Below, one piece after another: positions 23,985-36,051 of a stretch of 64,000 nucleotides of DNA. Below the pieces are notes generated by a model, which was not told where the DNA came from, ran no database searches, and saw nothing but the letters and a program-made list of their open reading frames with translations. Both the position numbers and the translations under genes were made by a program. The stretch's first letter is position 1. Every line of letters begins with the position of its first letter. This DNA is from Cliona cf. orientalis (Eukaryota > Porifera > Demospongiae > Clionaida > Clionaidae), in the NCBI GenBank assembly GCA_963930775.1, contig OZ005689.1, positions 18,561,775 to 18,625,774 of the forward strand, written 5' to 3'.

Positions 23985-25850
23985 ACTCACTGTCACAGGA
24001 AGATATTCAGACGTATGGACTGGCCAGTAAGAATCACCTCACCTTACCATTTCCGCTGGAAGCTGCAGAAAAAGCTATCCGATCGTGCAACACTTGTTAC
24101 CCAACCAACAGGAAAAGGAAAAAAAATTATGCTACGAACTTGTAGCCCTTCACTCCAAAAAGCAAGTTTTTGTTTTTACCCCTACCATTGCCTTGATGCA
24201 TTACCAAGCAAAGCAGCTACAGTCGATAGGAATATTGGTAGTGTTATTTTATTTAGGTGATGCTGGAGGGACCATAGATGATCTTCGTTGCTATCCCTCA
24301 CAACCGCTAATTGTTTAAGTACATCTTTGGTCCTTCTTCAGCTCGAAGGCTTGTTATACATACTAAAGGAGCTCGCAGAAAGTGGAAAGATTAGCCTTAT
24401 CGCAATTGATAAAGCCCACCTCTTGTTTGAATGGAAACATTTCAGAACAGCTTCAAGAATCTTCAGTGCATCACCATCGATCTGCCGAATGTTCCTATTA
24501 TGGCTCTTACGGCCACAGCACCACCCAATACACTGCAAAAGCTCAAAGATTCCTTTTAAAATCCGGCAGTGTTGAAAGCGTCGGTTGATCAGTCAAATAT
24601 CTTTTTGCATGCCAGACGAAACAAATTTGGTGGATAACTACCGGCATCTGTAACTAATGGAAAGATGTCAGCAGGTAATATTTACCCCGCGCGCATGTGC
24701 AAGGGGTAAAGCAATCGGTTTGTCCGTCTGTTGTTATCGGCACGAAAATTGCCAGATCTCGAGTTCTAGGCGTCTGTGCGTGCTATAAGCACAATCAATT
24801 GGTAGATATCGGTGAAAAACTGGTTTGTACGCGCTTAGAATTTCTCAAAAAGGCTTACAAGTGCTACAAATCGTGCATTTTCTGTTCAGCATGCCTGTGG
24901 TTTATCGACCACATCCACTCTTTTAGCATAATAGTATGCGGATGCGATTGCGCATGCTCAAGCACGGTGTTGGAAAGGGTCGTCACGTCATGCATGTATG
25001 CCTCAGAGTGTTGCAATACTACGCTATAGTGGCTACAGAGCTCTAGTATTATCAGCAACTTCAAGTTACTTATTCAATAATTCTTTGAATTCATGATAAT
25101 GTGCTGATGTGTAGATGCTTACTGGACACCATTCGTTGAAGAAATGGCACAGGAGATAGAAAATTTTCCCACCAGGCAGCAGCATACACAGGAGAAGACA
25201 CCAGTAAATCTGACAAGAAAGTTGTCTTGTCAAACTGGGCAGATGATGAGATAAGCCTTGTTGATACCACATCAGCATTTGGACTAGGAGTGAATAAGTC
25301 AAATGTTCGCTTTGTCTTCCAAGTTGGTGTGCCACCAAGTGTCGAAGTATGGATACAAGAAGCTAGTAGGGGAGGAAGGGATGGCAACCAGTGTACAGGT
25401 AACTGTATGCTACATATTAACCCATAGTTGAATATCCCTCCTTATTGTTTGACGATAACCTCCAAATACTCCAGTTTTATTTGAGAGGTAAAGACGACAT
25501 TGGTTAGGATATAAAGAAAAGGAAATTCGCTTATCTATGGAAGTGAGCTTTTATTCTACAAATTTGTAAATTTGTAATTTGACAATATTTTATGTACCAT
25601 TATTATAGGTTGCTGTTGACAAAGTCATGCAGAAGGAAAACCATTTTACTATATTTTGGAGAAGATGCCATTGCTGATACCTGCTGCACTAGCCTTGGTG
25701 GTGCTCTTTGTGACAACTGTGAAAGGCTCCAGATCCAAGGGGATAATAGTCAACTTGTTTCCAGGACCCAGGAGTTCTCCATCATTGTTGATGCCATCAG
25801 TGATTTGCCAAACCATAGGATTCACAAGGTTATACTCCCTATAATTTAAA
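23985..25850 (+). pseudogene. Second RecQ-like helicase relic
   Basis: Motifs appear in order: TQPTGKGKKLCYELV (Walker A, about 24,097-24,140), FVFTPTIALMHYQAKQL (Ia, about 24,170), LIAIDKAHLLFEW (II, about 24,394; DKAH replaces DEAH), PIMALTATAPPN (III, about 24,495), FGLGVNKSNVRFVFQVGVPP (V) and WIQEASRGGRDG (VI, about 25,350-25,390). A Cys-rich piece, EDAIADTCCTSLGGALCDNC (about 25,660-25,720), resembles the RecQ zinc-binding domain. Frameshifts near 24,065, 24,245 and 24,460 break it, and about 400 bp of unrelated DNA (24,665-25,065) separates motif III from motif V. It is distinct from the relic at 12-14 kb, and a C/D(2)H transposase relic follows on the same strand. Confidence 0.75.
24665..25065. 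repeat. Probable insertion within the RecQ-like relic
   Basis: The interval begins with TTACCCCGCGCGCATGTGCA with AGGGGTAA, which recurs in reverse near 44,461-44,487, and has no helicase coding content. It is probably an inserted repeat, although its right border is not obvious. Confidence 0.45.
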
Positions 25851-26340
25851 TTTAGCAGATTAAGGGATACACGTGTCCTTTCTTATAGACATTCTATGGA
25901 TCTGTGGTACAGGCAACAAGAAACATCAACTTCCAAATAAAAATGATAAATAAAGCCCATGGAAAGCAGGGGTTCCCGAAGCTATGAAAATATCGTAGCC
26001 AAATTGGCTACTACATCATTTCTTTTATAGCCAAATTTCATATCTAATAGCCACTGCATGTATATGTGCACAAAGTTGAATGGGAGAGACACACTAGGAG
26101 TGCAGGCAGCTGTACAGACAAGTGGTTATGTTTGCAGCACTACTATAGTGGGTGTTAAGTAAATGTGGGTTTGGTCTAGTACCTAGTACCTGTATAGTAG
26201 AGTTTAACCAACAGCATTCCTTTCACCAAGCGACCATTACCTACTAGCTACACTCCTCCCACATTCGCCAATTTGGCGATCAGCGCGACTAGACAATCGC
26301 CAGAAGCCACTAGGCAATCGCAAATGGCGATTTTGGCGAC
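25851..26340. other. Linker between RecQ and transposase relics
   Basis: No clear exon. Positions 26,270-26,350 hold iterated TTTGGCGA/GGCGAT and CAATCGC phrases. It may be intron or inserted repeat. Confidence 0.3.
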
Positions 26341-28745
26341 TGTCTGGGGAACCATAGGGAAAGGGAAGAGGAAAAAGCTAAGATTTTTGGAGAGATGTCA
26401 TTCATGCTGCCATCGGTGATGGTCTACTAGCTCTGCAATTTTTCATCATCGTAGCCTTTTTCGTGACCAGACTTCAGCTACTCTGGTACTCACAGAGAAA
26501 GGCATAGAAGTCAAGAACAAAAATTGGAGTGGAATGTTCCCAGTATATGTCAGGAAGAAGAAAAAGTACCATCAAAGAAGTGCACTTGTGGAGGAAGTAA
26601 TCTAATGCCTATCATTGAAGGTCTTCTACTATCCTCTGAGAGTTGGTTTGAAGTTGATTCTACCAAGGAGTATCAGTATCCTGGTGTATTTTCTGAGCAA
26701 GAAGATACTTGTGAGCCAAATGCTAGCCAAACCACCACGAATGGGTCATGTATCAAACATTTAACTACTGCCGCATTTCACAGGAGACAATCACCATCTA
26801 TTATACAGTGAAAATCAGTTATCTAAGAGTAACTACAACGATAATCTTCGAGAAGCAAAATGTTTATATTCGTTACGCAGCTTGCAAGGAAGTGCTTGAA
26901 TGTAGTGTAGGTAGTTGCACTTTTGCTGGATCCAGAGCAGACAAGTGTCCAAATCATCCAATAGCTGAGATGATTCCTTCTGGCAGCTGTCCTGTATGTT
27001 TTTATGTCTACCCTCAGAATCATGTTGAGAACGGTGAATGTTGCAGGTATAGCAACAGGTTTTATGCCAGTGGCAGTATCAACTTCAGCTCATCCTGACA
27101 GGGTAAAGCATATTTACAGGAAGGCAATAAAAGAGATTACAGCCGCAGCTGGACCAAGTGGTGCTTCAATCATTGACACATTGGATCAGCATTTGATACC
27201 CTTGACAAGAGTGATGAAGCCTTAGGTAATCTTATTAACAACATACCTAAAAAGCATGTAGTAGCTTCATTGTAATATTCTGTTTCTTGGGCTGACCGAC
27301 CCTACTTCTGGAGAATTTTTTGGGGTCAGAGGTCAAATTTAATTACATTTTGAGCATGCATGATAATATTTTGGCAAAAAGATTCGACTGTTCGCCTAGT
27401 ATATGTGCCCAGTTACATGATATAATGACCCGGCCTGTCCTGAGATATTAAGAAACCTTGAAATGGACTTGCTATGATTCATACAATTCTTACCAGAGCT
27501 TATTACCATTTCTCTTGATGGATGTGATGTTCAAGAGACCATTTCATCTGTTTACCATCAGCAAGATATTGGAAGGCCATACTGGTGGAGCATTGGAGTG
27601 GATGATGATGATTGTTGGTGGTTTCTTTGCATGAACCCCCTGCAGTCATCACTTCGGCATGATGCTGAGTTTCTTGAGATGGATGTGACCTTTGAAAACT
27701 GCCGTAACTATCCGTACCTTCTGAATGTTACTCGATTCAGTTATGGCATTATGAAATGTATTACAATAAACTTGGCTGTAGTTGTGTACTGTACCTGACA
27801 GCGTGTGCATATAACATTTGCAGGGATTGTTGCTAGAGTAAGAATGTCGAAAATGACAGGACCTGCTTATGGATGGAGCAGCTATTAGAGCATTCATTGA
27901 GTGTTGTAGTAAGAGAAATGGTGGTAACCATATTGACAAATTGCAAGGGATTATAGTGGATTGGTCAAGTGCACAAATCAACAGCATCAAGTTTGCACTT
28001 GGAGAGGAAAGGGGAGAGGAACTGTTACGTGGTTGCCAGGTATTATTATAATTATTATTCTAGTTATAGACATAATATTGTACTGATACTATTGCATCAA
28101 TGCATGATATTATCTTAGGTTCACTTCATGAGAGCACTTTAGCGTGTAGCTGATAAAGTCTGTACTAGTTGTCAGGAAAAGAGTGTACACCAATTTGGGA
28201 TCCCTTTTAGTGAATCAGAATGAGGAGGTCATTCAGCTTTTCAAGGCATTGTCCGATTGTCCAGGGAAACTACTCTGCAGTCACTCACTACCTGAGGAGA
28301 TATCAGCAGCTCTACCACAGGCAGCCTCTTCCTTGGATACCACCACATGGAGATCAGGGTTCAGTGGTGGACAAATCCCATGCACCTAAGTATGATCATA
28401 ATGTGCAATCATAATTTAATTTGCAGCTACATAGATAGAGAGCCAGGGATCACATGCAATTTCCTCACAATGCATTCCAAGTGTCCTATACACTGTACCT
28501 CCAACATTATAGTTTCCTCTTTAGCATAATTATAATAATACTATTTTTTTTAATTGTCATAGAATGCTCACTCTAGTATTCACTGGAATGAGTGTCCTTC
28601 AGTGGATGACAATGCCATCTGATACCAATGGGGTATAGAATCACTGAATAAATGTGCCATTGGTCACACAAACAAGTCAAAATCCCTTGAATATTGCCTG
28701 GAGTTTACCTACCGGCAGGATTAGAAGATGACATTGGAACATCAG
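26341..28745 (+). pseudogene. C/D(2)H-class (MULE-like) DDE transposase relic
   Basis: Exon pieces show WRDVIHAAIGDGLLALQF (about 26,385) and a Cys-rich segment (VGSCTFAGSRADKCPNHP, GSCPVC, 26,900-27,000). These are followed by a DDE core: first Asp in FLEMDVTF at about 27,670-27,693, second Asp in GIIVDWSSAQIN at about 27,945-27,980, and a CxxH motif CQVH split by an intron (28,038-28,118). The Glu is in ESLNKC at about 28,640. C/D(2)H with this spacing marks the MULE/hAT/Kolobok/P group of transposases. TAG near 28,141 and a shift before the Glu show decay. It is co-oriented with the RecQ-like relic just upstream, and both may have belonged to one element. Superfamily assignment is inference. 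Confidence 0.7.
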
Positions 28746-29303
28746 TGGCATTCCAATCTCTATTCAACAGAAAAGTACAGAGATATACATACATAAAAGT
28801 GACGTGCTGCCAGGCAAAACAAAGCTCGTGGCAAATGACTAGCCAACACCACTGAAACTGAAGATAATGTTGAGCTAAAAGGTAGTATACATTGTAATTA
28901 AATGCAACAGCCAATATACACAATCACCAATGCAATTATTATAGCATCATCTGTGAAATGACCTCGAAAGGTACAGCATTCTCAACCATGTGGATGTCCA
29001 GATAGTGACAGTAATTTTGAAAACAAGAACAATCAGAAAGGTATGATAATTATATAGTAACTAATGGAACTTATCTAATAATAATGATAATTAGGAAAAG
29101 CAAGTAAATCAAACGGAAAAGGAAAAGGAAAACTCACTAGAGGTAATATTATCTCACATGGACATAATATTGTGATACTCTATCTGCATGACCTTAATTC
29201 ATCTATAACATCCATTCTTTTATTTTGTATCACTGCCATAGCTCGATATGAATATAGCATAGCTGTGTTTATGAATATACACAGGGAAAAATTGTTATGA
29301 ATG
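28746..29303. other. Unassigned AT-rich interval
   Basis: No supported gene; probably the 3' flank of the transposase relic. Confidence 0.3.
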
Positions 29304-30136
29304 CACTGTTAAAAATTGGGTGCTACAGTAACACCTTTTGGGGTGCTCCAGCTAATGTTTAAACATGACACCCTTTGGGTGTTACTGAAAGGTGTAGTTG
29401 TGACACCCTTGGGGTGCTAATAAAGGTGTTATAGTAGCACTAACTAGGGAGTGGTGCATGCACCCATCATTCCAGCCAAGGGGGTATATAGCTTTGTGCA
29501 CAAAATCAATATTCTTTGCATACAAAATTTATAGCAATGTAATACTGTATCAGGTAAATTGACATAGATTCAAAAGCTAGGTAGTATGATACTGTCTTTC
29601 TCCAAAAACAGAGTCACGGTATATCTCTAGAAAATGATTGATGGTGATCAACACCAAAGGAGAAAGAAAGGCAGTAATGGCAGAGACATAAAATTAATGT
29701 ACAATGTCATGTTTGTGCATTAGTGAGAGGAAGGGTGAGGAAAGGAATAGAGAGGTCGCACAGAAGTAATTAAGATTGTGGGCATGTCCATGGTAATGAT
29801 AGCCCCTGTCATACTGAGCCGCACAAACTGGGGGCAAATCAGAGCTACTATCGAGCAAAGCAAAGACGAGGATGTATGCCATTTGGATCATAATTTGGGC
29901 ATTTTCTCATATTGATGTTGTATACAGACAGCTGGCCGGGTTAAAGGTCAGTGTGACGTCATGCATAATACCTCCATAATTATTAGCTATCGCAATCACT
30001 TGCTTACCTATGTGATGATTGAAGCAGCTTGAGGTAGCCATCATATCATAGCCTTGTATCTGTGATCAGAAAGAGAGAACAAGAGTCTATAAAAATAACG
30101 TAGTAAGCACCCCTGAGTGGTACGTGCACCTTACTT

Positions 30137-30151
30137 GGGGGGGGGGGGGGG
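30137..30151. repeat. Poly(G) tract, 15 nt
   Basis: Uninterrupted G run within the CACTA-like element. Confidence 0.9.
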
Positions 30152-30290
30152 AGCCGATACTTATGACATCAATATTGCATAGTAGTGATAGTACCATGAC
30201 ATTGTGTTCAAGGTGGTACATGCACTGCATGTGACGTGACATCATGGGCTAAGCTCCACAGTACCATGATTGTACTAGTGTAAACCACTA

Positions 30291-30477
30291 CCGTAGATCG
30301 GGAAATTTTTACCGTTAAAAATTTTTCGCCAGTTGCTTAGGTGGCGAAAATTAAACGCGCGAAATATTTGAGTAATGTATGACGACCTATACCAAGTTCA
30401 GCCTGGCGGCGAAAATTAGACTACACGAAAAATTTACAAGTGAAATATTTTACTGGCGAAAATATCCCGATCTACGG
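30291..30477. mobile_element. TA-flanked 187-bp MITE
   Basis: The ends CCGTAGATCGGGAAATTTT and AATATCCCGATCTACGG are inverted copies, and TA flanks both. Interior GGCGAAAATT phrases are repeated. It is nested in the CACTA-like element. Confidence 0.85.
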
Positions 30478-30884
30478 TATTATGTGAAGTCATTAGTAGT
30501 CAGCAGCAGCTGTAGTGGAAAATATAAAATGATGACAACAACTATGTACATAGATGACTGCCAGTAGACATATTAATTTTGTTCGGCTAGATAGCAGCAT
30601 GCCCTCAAGCTCCTTTCACCTGTAATGCATGCCGGTAAGGAGTAATTTGTGAGTGTGTGTGTGTGTGCGTTGGGGGGTGGAGAAAGAGAAGTGACAGAGA
30701 GAGGGAGAAGAGATAGAGAAACACTCAGTGATACTTAACAGCTTACCAATACAGTGAAGTGAAGTAGCTATCATGTGTATCAGCAGCTGTAGTAACAACT
30801 ATGAGATTATCAGAGTAAGGAGTAATTATTTTTTGTGGGATGGAGGGAGAAAGAAAACGAGTGAGAAGCCTACAACTATTACAC

Positions 30885-31654
30885 CATAGATATTATAGAC
30901 TACGTAAACGGGATTGGAAACTGCTCACGTGAGCAATAGAATGTGTACGCGCACTCCGTGTTATGGTTTGCATTCTTGGATAGACCCGTTGCTATGACAA
31001 TTTGAGCAAAAAATGGCGACCACAGTGCACTTATAGACTAATAGCAGCGAATTAACAGTAGTTTCGAACTTGAACAAGGCTTATTCCAGTGAATGAGTCC
31101 CTACTCTAAACGTGGCCAGCAAGTTCGAGTTTCCGAAGTCTCTCTGGTCTACGCTACAGTCCCACAAAGTCCAAGAAGCAAAAATGGCCGATTTTTGGGC
31201 CTTTTCACGGCCTGCTCACTCACAAAAGACAGCGCATCAAGTGTCAAAACTGTCACAAGTAAGACAGCGCATCCCAAGATGGTGGAAAGGGTAAAGCCAC
31301 TGCACCGATACACTGCAATAAACAGTTTTCAACAGTTCTTGATCAGTGACTTTGTGGGACTGTAGCGTAGACCAGGGAGACTTTGGAAATTCAACTTAGC
31401 TGGCCACGTTTAGAGTAGGGACTCCTTCACTGGAATAAGCCTTGTTCAAGTTCGAAACTACTGTTACTTCACTGCTATTAATCGATAAGTGCACTGCGGT
31501 CGCCATTTTCGGCCATTTTTTGCTCAAATTGTCATAGCAACGGGTCTATCCAAGAATGCAAACCATAACACGGAGTGCGCATACGCGTATACGTACGTTC
31601 TATTGCTGACGTGAGCAGTTTCCAATCCCGTTTACGTAGTCTATAATATCTATG
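30885..31654. mobile_element. 770-bp element with about 280-bp inverted arms
   Basis: CATAGATATTATAGACTACG at 30,885 is mirrored by CGTAGTCTATAATATCTATG ending at 31,654. Homology continues through AAACGGGATTGGAAACTGCT, GGATAGACCCGTTGCTATGA and CCTACTCTAAACGTGGCCAG to about 31,165 and 31,345 respectively. Near-identical ATTACAC/ATTATAC flanks may be a target duplication. Long inverted ends recall Mutator-like or foldback elements. No coding content. The loop of about 180 bp contains further short inverted phrases. Confidence 0.8.
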
Positions 31655-32333
31655 ATTATACAAACTATTTACCATCTCAGTGGTGTATAGTGACTATGGC
31701 ATCAAATTAAGACTTGTTAGAAAGGTAGTGAGAGAGAGGCTGGAAAGAGAACCAGCAATTAAGAACAAATAGTGGGTGTGCATTAATTGGAGCATGTAGT
31801 ACACACTGTTACTGTGTGTAGCCACAGGATAGGATTGAAGTAGCTAGTACAGTCTGGACAGCGACCACAAAGAGCATAGGCAACGTAACTAGATTAAGTA
31901 TAGACTAATGTGTAAGGCTTACAGGCTTTTATTACAGTGAACACACTCGAGTATTTCCACTTCATGCAAGAGTGTACTAAAAGGCACCTACCTAACTTAT
32001 GCTGATGCTAATAAGTACTTACTTCACTCACTTCAATAACTGTAACTGTTGAAGAGACACCCAGCTCATCTGAGATAGCCATGATGGCCATGACAGTCGA
32101 CAACGCAAGAGACTTGTAAAATTTTCAAACCAGAAAAGCAGCTGCTCAAAATAGTGCGCATGCGCGCGCTACTTTAGATGACGTAATCGAGTGGTAGCCC
32201 CACCCCTATCGCACAAACGGCCGTCCAAGCACCCCTTGATGGTGTACTGTCAGCACCCCTCTCATGCATGGGGTGTTGCAACAGCACCCCACCACCTTTT
32301 TCGTATGCATGGGGTACCCTATTTTTAACAGTG

Positions 32334-33156
32334 TGCATGCATTGGATGGCCGATCCATGTATAGTTTTAATGAACACAAAACGTATTGTAGCAGAGTTGG
32401 AATGGACAATGGTAGTAATAAGCTAATGTCACTGAGGTGCGTTCATGTTTATCTGATAGATCGTGACCTACCCTACCACAGAGTTCCTAAAGCCTTGTAC
32501 AGAGCTGTTTTGGGAGAAGGGTTAGTGTTCTCTTTGATGATGGGAGGTGGTATACGGGAATAATTACTGGGAAACAGTTGTGGGTCACCAGCTTTGAAGA
32601 TGGTACCGAAGATTTTACCACAGATCCACAGCATGATAAGGACTACAAACTTTTGGACTACACTTAGAGAGTAGCTAACAAACAAGCTGCCTGATCATTT
32701 ATAGTCAATCATGATCGTCATTGTCCAAATCATGATCATCGTTATCCAAAATTAATCATAACTATTCAATTTCATTATAATCTCCTCAATGATCGATATC
32801 GGCTATGACACCAGTAACAATTTTTTGTGCTGGCTATTATTGTGATTTCTAATATAAATTAATTGACTACGGCACCCCCTGCTAACTGCTTCACAGAGGA
32901 CCGTCAGTCTATATGCCGCTGGTACTCTGACCAGAGTAGTTGTTTGGTGGAAGTCCCAGGTTGGGGAGAATCCTAGGATCCACCAGCCTCCTCCTGGTAA
33001 CAGGCATGCAGCTAGCCGGTTACCAGAGTGAGTTACGGCTTGGGGCCCATAATATACGTCAGAGGTGGGCCTACCACGACCTCTGACGCCATTCCCCATG
33101 CCAGGACATGAGTCCTGCGCCCCAAGCAAGTTTTCAAGGAGATCCAATTATGAATT
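32334..33156. other. Gene-free interval downstream of the recombinase fragment
   Basis: I see no gene. The minus-strand stretch 33,147-32,880 follows the recombinase fragment and may be its untranslated tail. Confidence 0.35.
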
Positions 33157-33715
33157 TTAACAGCACAATAATATCATCATCGCCTTATTTGGGCGGGGCT
33201 CCCCTCTATAGAGTCTGTAAATTATTCGGGAACCACGGCAAGAACTCTTGTGTAGTTGGCCAACTCCGATCTTGGGATTCCTGACATAGCGAAGATAGGC
33301 TGAGCTCTCCCATCTCCCGAGTGTCTTGATGAGACTGTCTTCCAGTCCTCTAGCCGCTGCCGTGGTCGCAGCCCCGATTCTGAAGCTGTGGCTATTAAAT
33401 AATGCGGGGTCTACTCCTGCAGAGCCAAGTGCCCTACGGACCTCCTCCACGAAGCGATCACGTGTCAGAAACGAATTATCCGGATAGACGAACAATGGTC
33501 CTGCTGAGGATCCTCTGACAACCAGGTAACTCATCATTGATGAAACCGGACATAATGTTTTGTCCGTCTTTCCCAAAACTAGGGTCACACCTTTCCTCAA
33601 CTGGTCTGTCTTAGACTGCCTCAGAGTGACGTACATAACAGATGGACGTTGCGGATTGTCTACCGATATGTCTCGTGGAGAGAGGTGGATGTCCAGCCTT
33701 TTGCTTCCTTGATAT
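33157..33715 (-). pseudogene. Tyrosine recombinase C-terminal fragment
   Basis: The minus-strand product begins LHLSPRDISVDNPQRPSV (about 33,692) and continues SKTDQLRKGVTLVLGKTDK. It ends with the catalytic box HSFRIGAATTAAARGLEDSL, then TLGRWESSAYLRYVR (about 33,395-33,285). HxxR, the Trp and the final Tyr of tyrosine recombinases are present. The first catalytic Arg and the N-terminal DNA-binding half are absent. Such proteins cut and rejoin DNA through a 3'-phosphotyrosine and occur in DIRS, Ngaro and Crypton elements. Which one this came from cannot be told from the fragment. Upstream it runs directly into an unrelated zinc-finger fragment. Confidence 0.8.
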
Positions 33716-33990
33716 CGTACCAGGTCGGATTGAAAGACAGATATCTATTGCTGAACTTCCTACGAGGAAAATTATAGTCACGTGGTTGGGAGGGGCCTTT
33801 GGCAATCATATCCAATTTGCCACCAACATTTCCTACTGGAGGCACAGGAAGATCATCAGGTAGAGTACTCAACATGGTCGTGGAAGAATCTGACTGTTCA
33901 TTTGAACCGCTTGTTGAAGTGACAATAGAAGAACTGGCACTGACCGTGGTACTCGTGTCCCTGAGTGCTTCAGGCTCAGGCTGAGAAGTA
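33700..33990 (-). pseudogene. TTF-type zinc-finger transposase N-terminal fragment
   Basis: The minus-strand frame runs from a Ser/Thr-rich leader (about 33,985) through LPDDLPVPPVGNVGGKLDMI to YNFPRRKFSNRYLSFNPTWY near 33,725. This resembles the opening of TTF-type fingers in hAT/ZMYM-like proteins (FPxRxF...FxxxWF). The zinc ligands that should follow are missing, because the sequence switches to tyrosine-recombinase coding DNA in another frame. Confidence 0.6.
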
Positions 33991-34319
33991 GCAATAGCTT
34001 ATTTCTCCTGTTGGCGGTCGAAGTATTCCCTTAAGTTCATCATAGTTCTGGCTAGGTAATAGTAGAAAGCTATCTCTACTGTATCTCAGTAGAGTCTCTA
34101 TCGCAGCTAGTGAGGACTCGCGTGGCATGCAGCAGGCACTAGGTCATGACATCACCACCTACTTAATTCCTGGCCGGCCAGGTTGGGGTGACGTGCGCTC
34201 CCCTCTGCCCCGCCCCCCTTAGTACCGCCACTGGGCATCTGGTTGTAAAGTTTCAATCTAAATGTACATATACGTGCATAAAAGGGTAAGTAGCAAAAGA
34301 ATCTTATTGTTCAGGGTTC

Positions 34320-34326
<7 letters not shown>

Positions 34327-34350
<24 letters not shown>

Positions 34351-34355
34351 GGGGG
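34327..34355. repeat. Poly(G) tract, 29 nt
   Basis: Uninterrupted G run, then AGGGG. Confidence 0.95.
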
Positions 34356-34426
34356 AGGGGTGGATGCGAAAGTGAGTTCACACTCTAGGTGACCAGATAG
34401 GAGTACCGCTAAATGCCACTCAATCT

Positions 34427-34707
34427 GTGATGAATACAATCTGGCTGCGAGCAAGTAAGGTGGCAAGTCAAGTCAAGGAACTCAAGGGAGGAAGGCAGCA
34501 AAAAGAGTACCTTCAAGTTGAGCTAAAACTGGAACTACAACACAGAGACGTATGTAGACCTATTGAAAAGAGCCTACAAAAGGATCTTACTTCTGCAAAC
34601 AAGGAGAATGAACACTTACAGGCATAAGTGTTAAAACCTAATGAAGCAACAGAGAGCTTGAGCAAAGAGGTGAAGATTTTATCAGAAATAGGAAATATGT
34701 TTGAATG
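34427..34707 (+). pseudogene. Coiled-coil coding fragment next to the gap
   Basis: An open stretch encodes a charged helix (VKELKGGRQQKEYLQVELKL, SANKENEHLQA) ending in TAA at 34,625. A further in-frame helical stretch (NEATESLSKEVKILSEIGN) runs to the poly(C) tract. No start context or partner exon is seen. It is probably one exon of a decayed or interrupted gene truncated by the gap. Confidence 0.35.
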
Positions 34708-34727
34708 CCCCCCCCCCCCCCCCCCCC
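34708..34727. repeat. Poly(C) tract abutting the gap
   Basis: Twenty C immediately before the run of N. Homopolymer-induced sequencing failure is the likely cause of the gap. Confidence 0.95.
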
Positions 34728-34927
34728 NNNNNNNNNNNNNNNNNNNNNNNNNNNNNNNNNNNNNNNNNNNNNNNNNNNNNNNNNNNNNNNNNNNNNNNNN
34801 NNNNNNNNNNNNNNNNNNNNNNNNNNNNNNNNNNNNNNNNNNNNNNNNNNNNNNNNNNNNNNNNNNNNNNNNNNNNNNNNNNNNNNNNNNNNNNNNNNNN
34901 NNNNNNNNNNNNNNNNNNNNNNNNNNN
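34728..34927. other. Assembly gap (200 N)
   Basis: Exactly 200 N, so probably a placeholder length. Nothing can be said of the content. Confidence 1.
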
Positions 34928-35032
34928 GCTTGCATAGTGGTACCAAGGGCGCCCTTGATGGTACTTATTTTCGTGCCCCTTCTTTTTTCTCTGTCATAGA
35001 ATGAACACTAAACCCTTCAAGTTTGGCAGATC

Positions 35033-35405
35033 ATGTATACACCAACGGTGAAAAGTAGCAGGCAGCAAGCTAAGGAGAAAGCAAAAGCGCTCAAAGGTAC
35101 ACATTTTTTTATTGCGTGTATTGAAAGCTAACAAGTGTTTGAGATCATAATCAAGCATACTAGTGTTACTTTATTTAGAGCTATACTTCTTGATCCAATG
35201 GGAGGATCGAGATGAGGAAGATGGTCACGACTTGCTAGATGTTCTGCCTGCAAAAGCCATTGTAGTGGACAGTGATGCAAATTTAGAATTGTTAGGTGAG
35301 GGTGACAATTGCCAGGCTCTATTCAACAAGAAAATGTACCCAGCTACCATTGTAGGAAGTGGTAAGTTGTGGATGCATCTCTCCCCCCCCCCCTCTCCTT
35401 CCCTT

Positions 35406-35441
<36 letters not shown>

Positions 35442-35960
35442 TCTCCATCTCACTGTGAATTAGAGTACATGTACATTAGATCCGTTTCACACCTAGTACC
35501 TGTGTGGATTTTAGGGATAATCCACAGCCCCATCTTTTTAGGCTCAAAAAATGCAAAAAAGTTTGGCATCAAATGAGCCAGAGCCAATGTATTGGCTGCA
35601 CTACTTTATCTTATCTACATACCATTGACCACATCAGGAGTGTTCTGTACAAGTGTCAACTGCAGTCACCCACCTTGCAATAGTGTTGCAAGGATAACCA
35701 GATTTGATGCTGGTTCCCTCTCCACTTGATAATTTCCCTTACTTGAAAGTCTTAGCTTGTATGAACCAGCAAATGCTTTAACTGTTAGCAAATGTGCAGT
35801 GTGGGGTTGAGACTACCTTGAAAGTTGATTCACTATAAGTGTAAAATAAGTATTGCATAGCTATGCACACACACCCTGTCTCTCTGGTGTTCCTCTCTCT
35901 CTCTCTCTCCATCCTTCTCTCTCTGTGTGCGTGTGCGTGCGTGCGTGCGTGCGTGCGTGC

Positions 35961-36051
<91 letters not shown>

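Larger units (their letters stand above)
29304..32333. mobile_element. CACTA-like non-autonomous element
   Basis: The left end CACTGTTAAAAATTGGGT is mirrored by ACCCTATTTTTAACAGTG on the right, and TG flanks both sides. Subterminal iterated ACACCC/GGGTGT phrases occupy about 29,335-29,440 and recur as AGCACCCC at 32,225-32,300. CACTG ends with subterminal iterations and a 2-bp target duplication fit CACTA/EnSpm elements. No transposase is seen. Two further elements are nested inside (30,291-30,477 and 30,885-31,654). Confidence 0.65.

Noticed and set aside
34513-35004. Open frames spanning the N block
   Set aside because: They consist of unknown bases plus poly(C)/poly(G) and have no evidential value.
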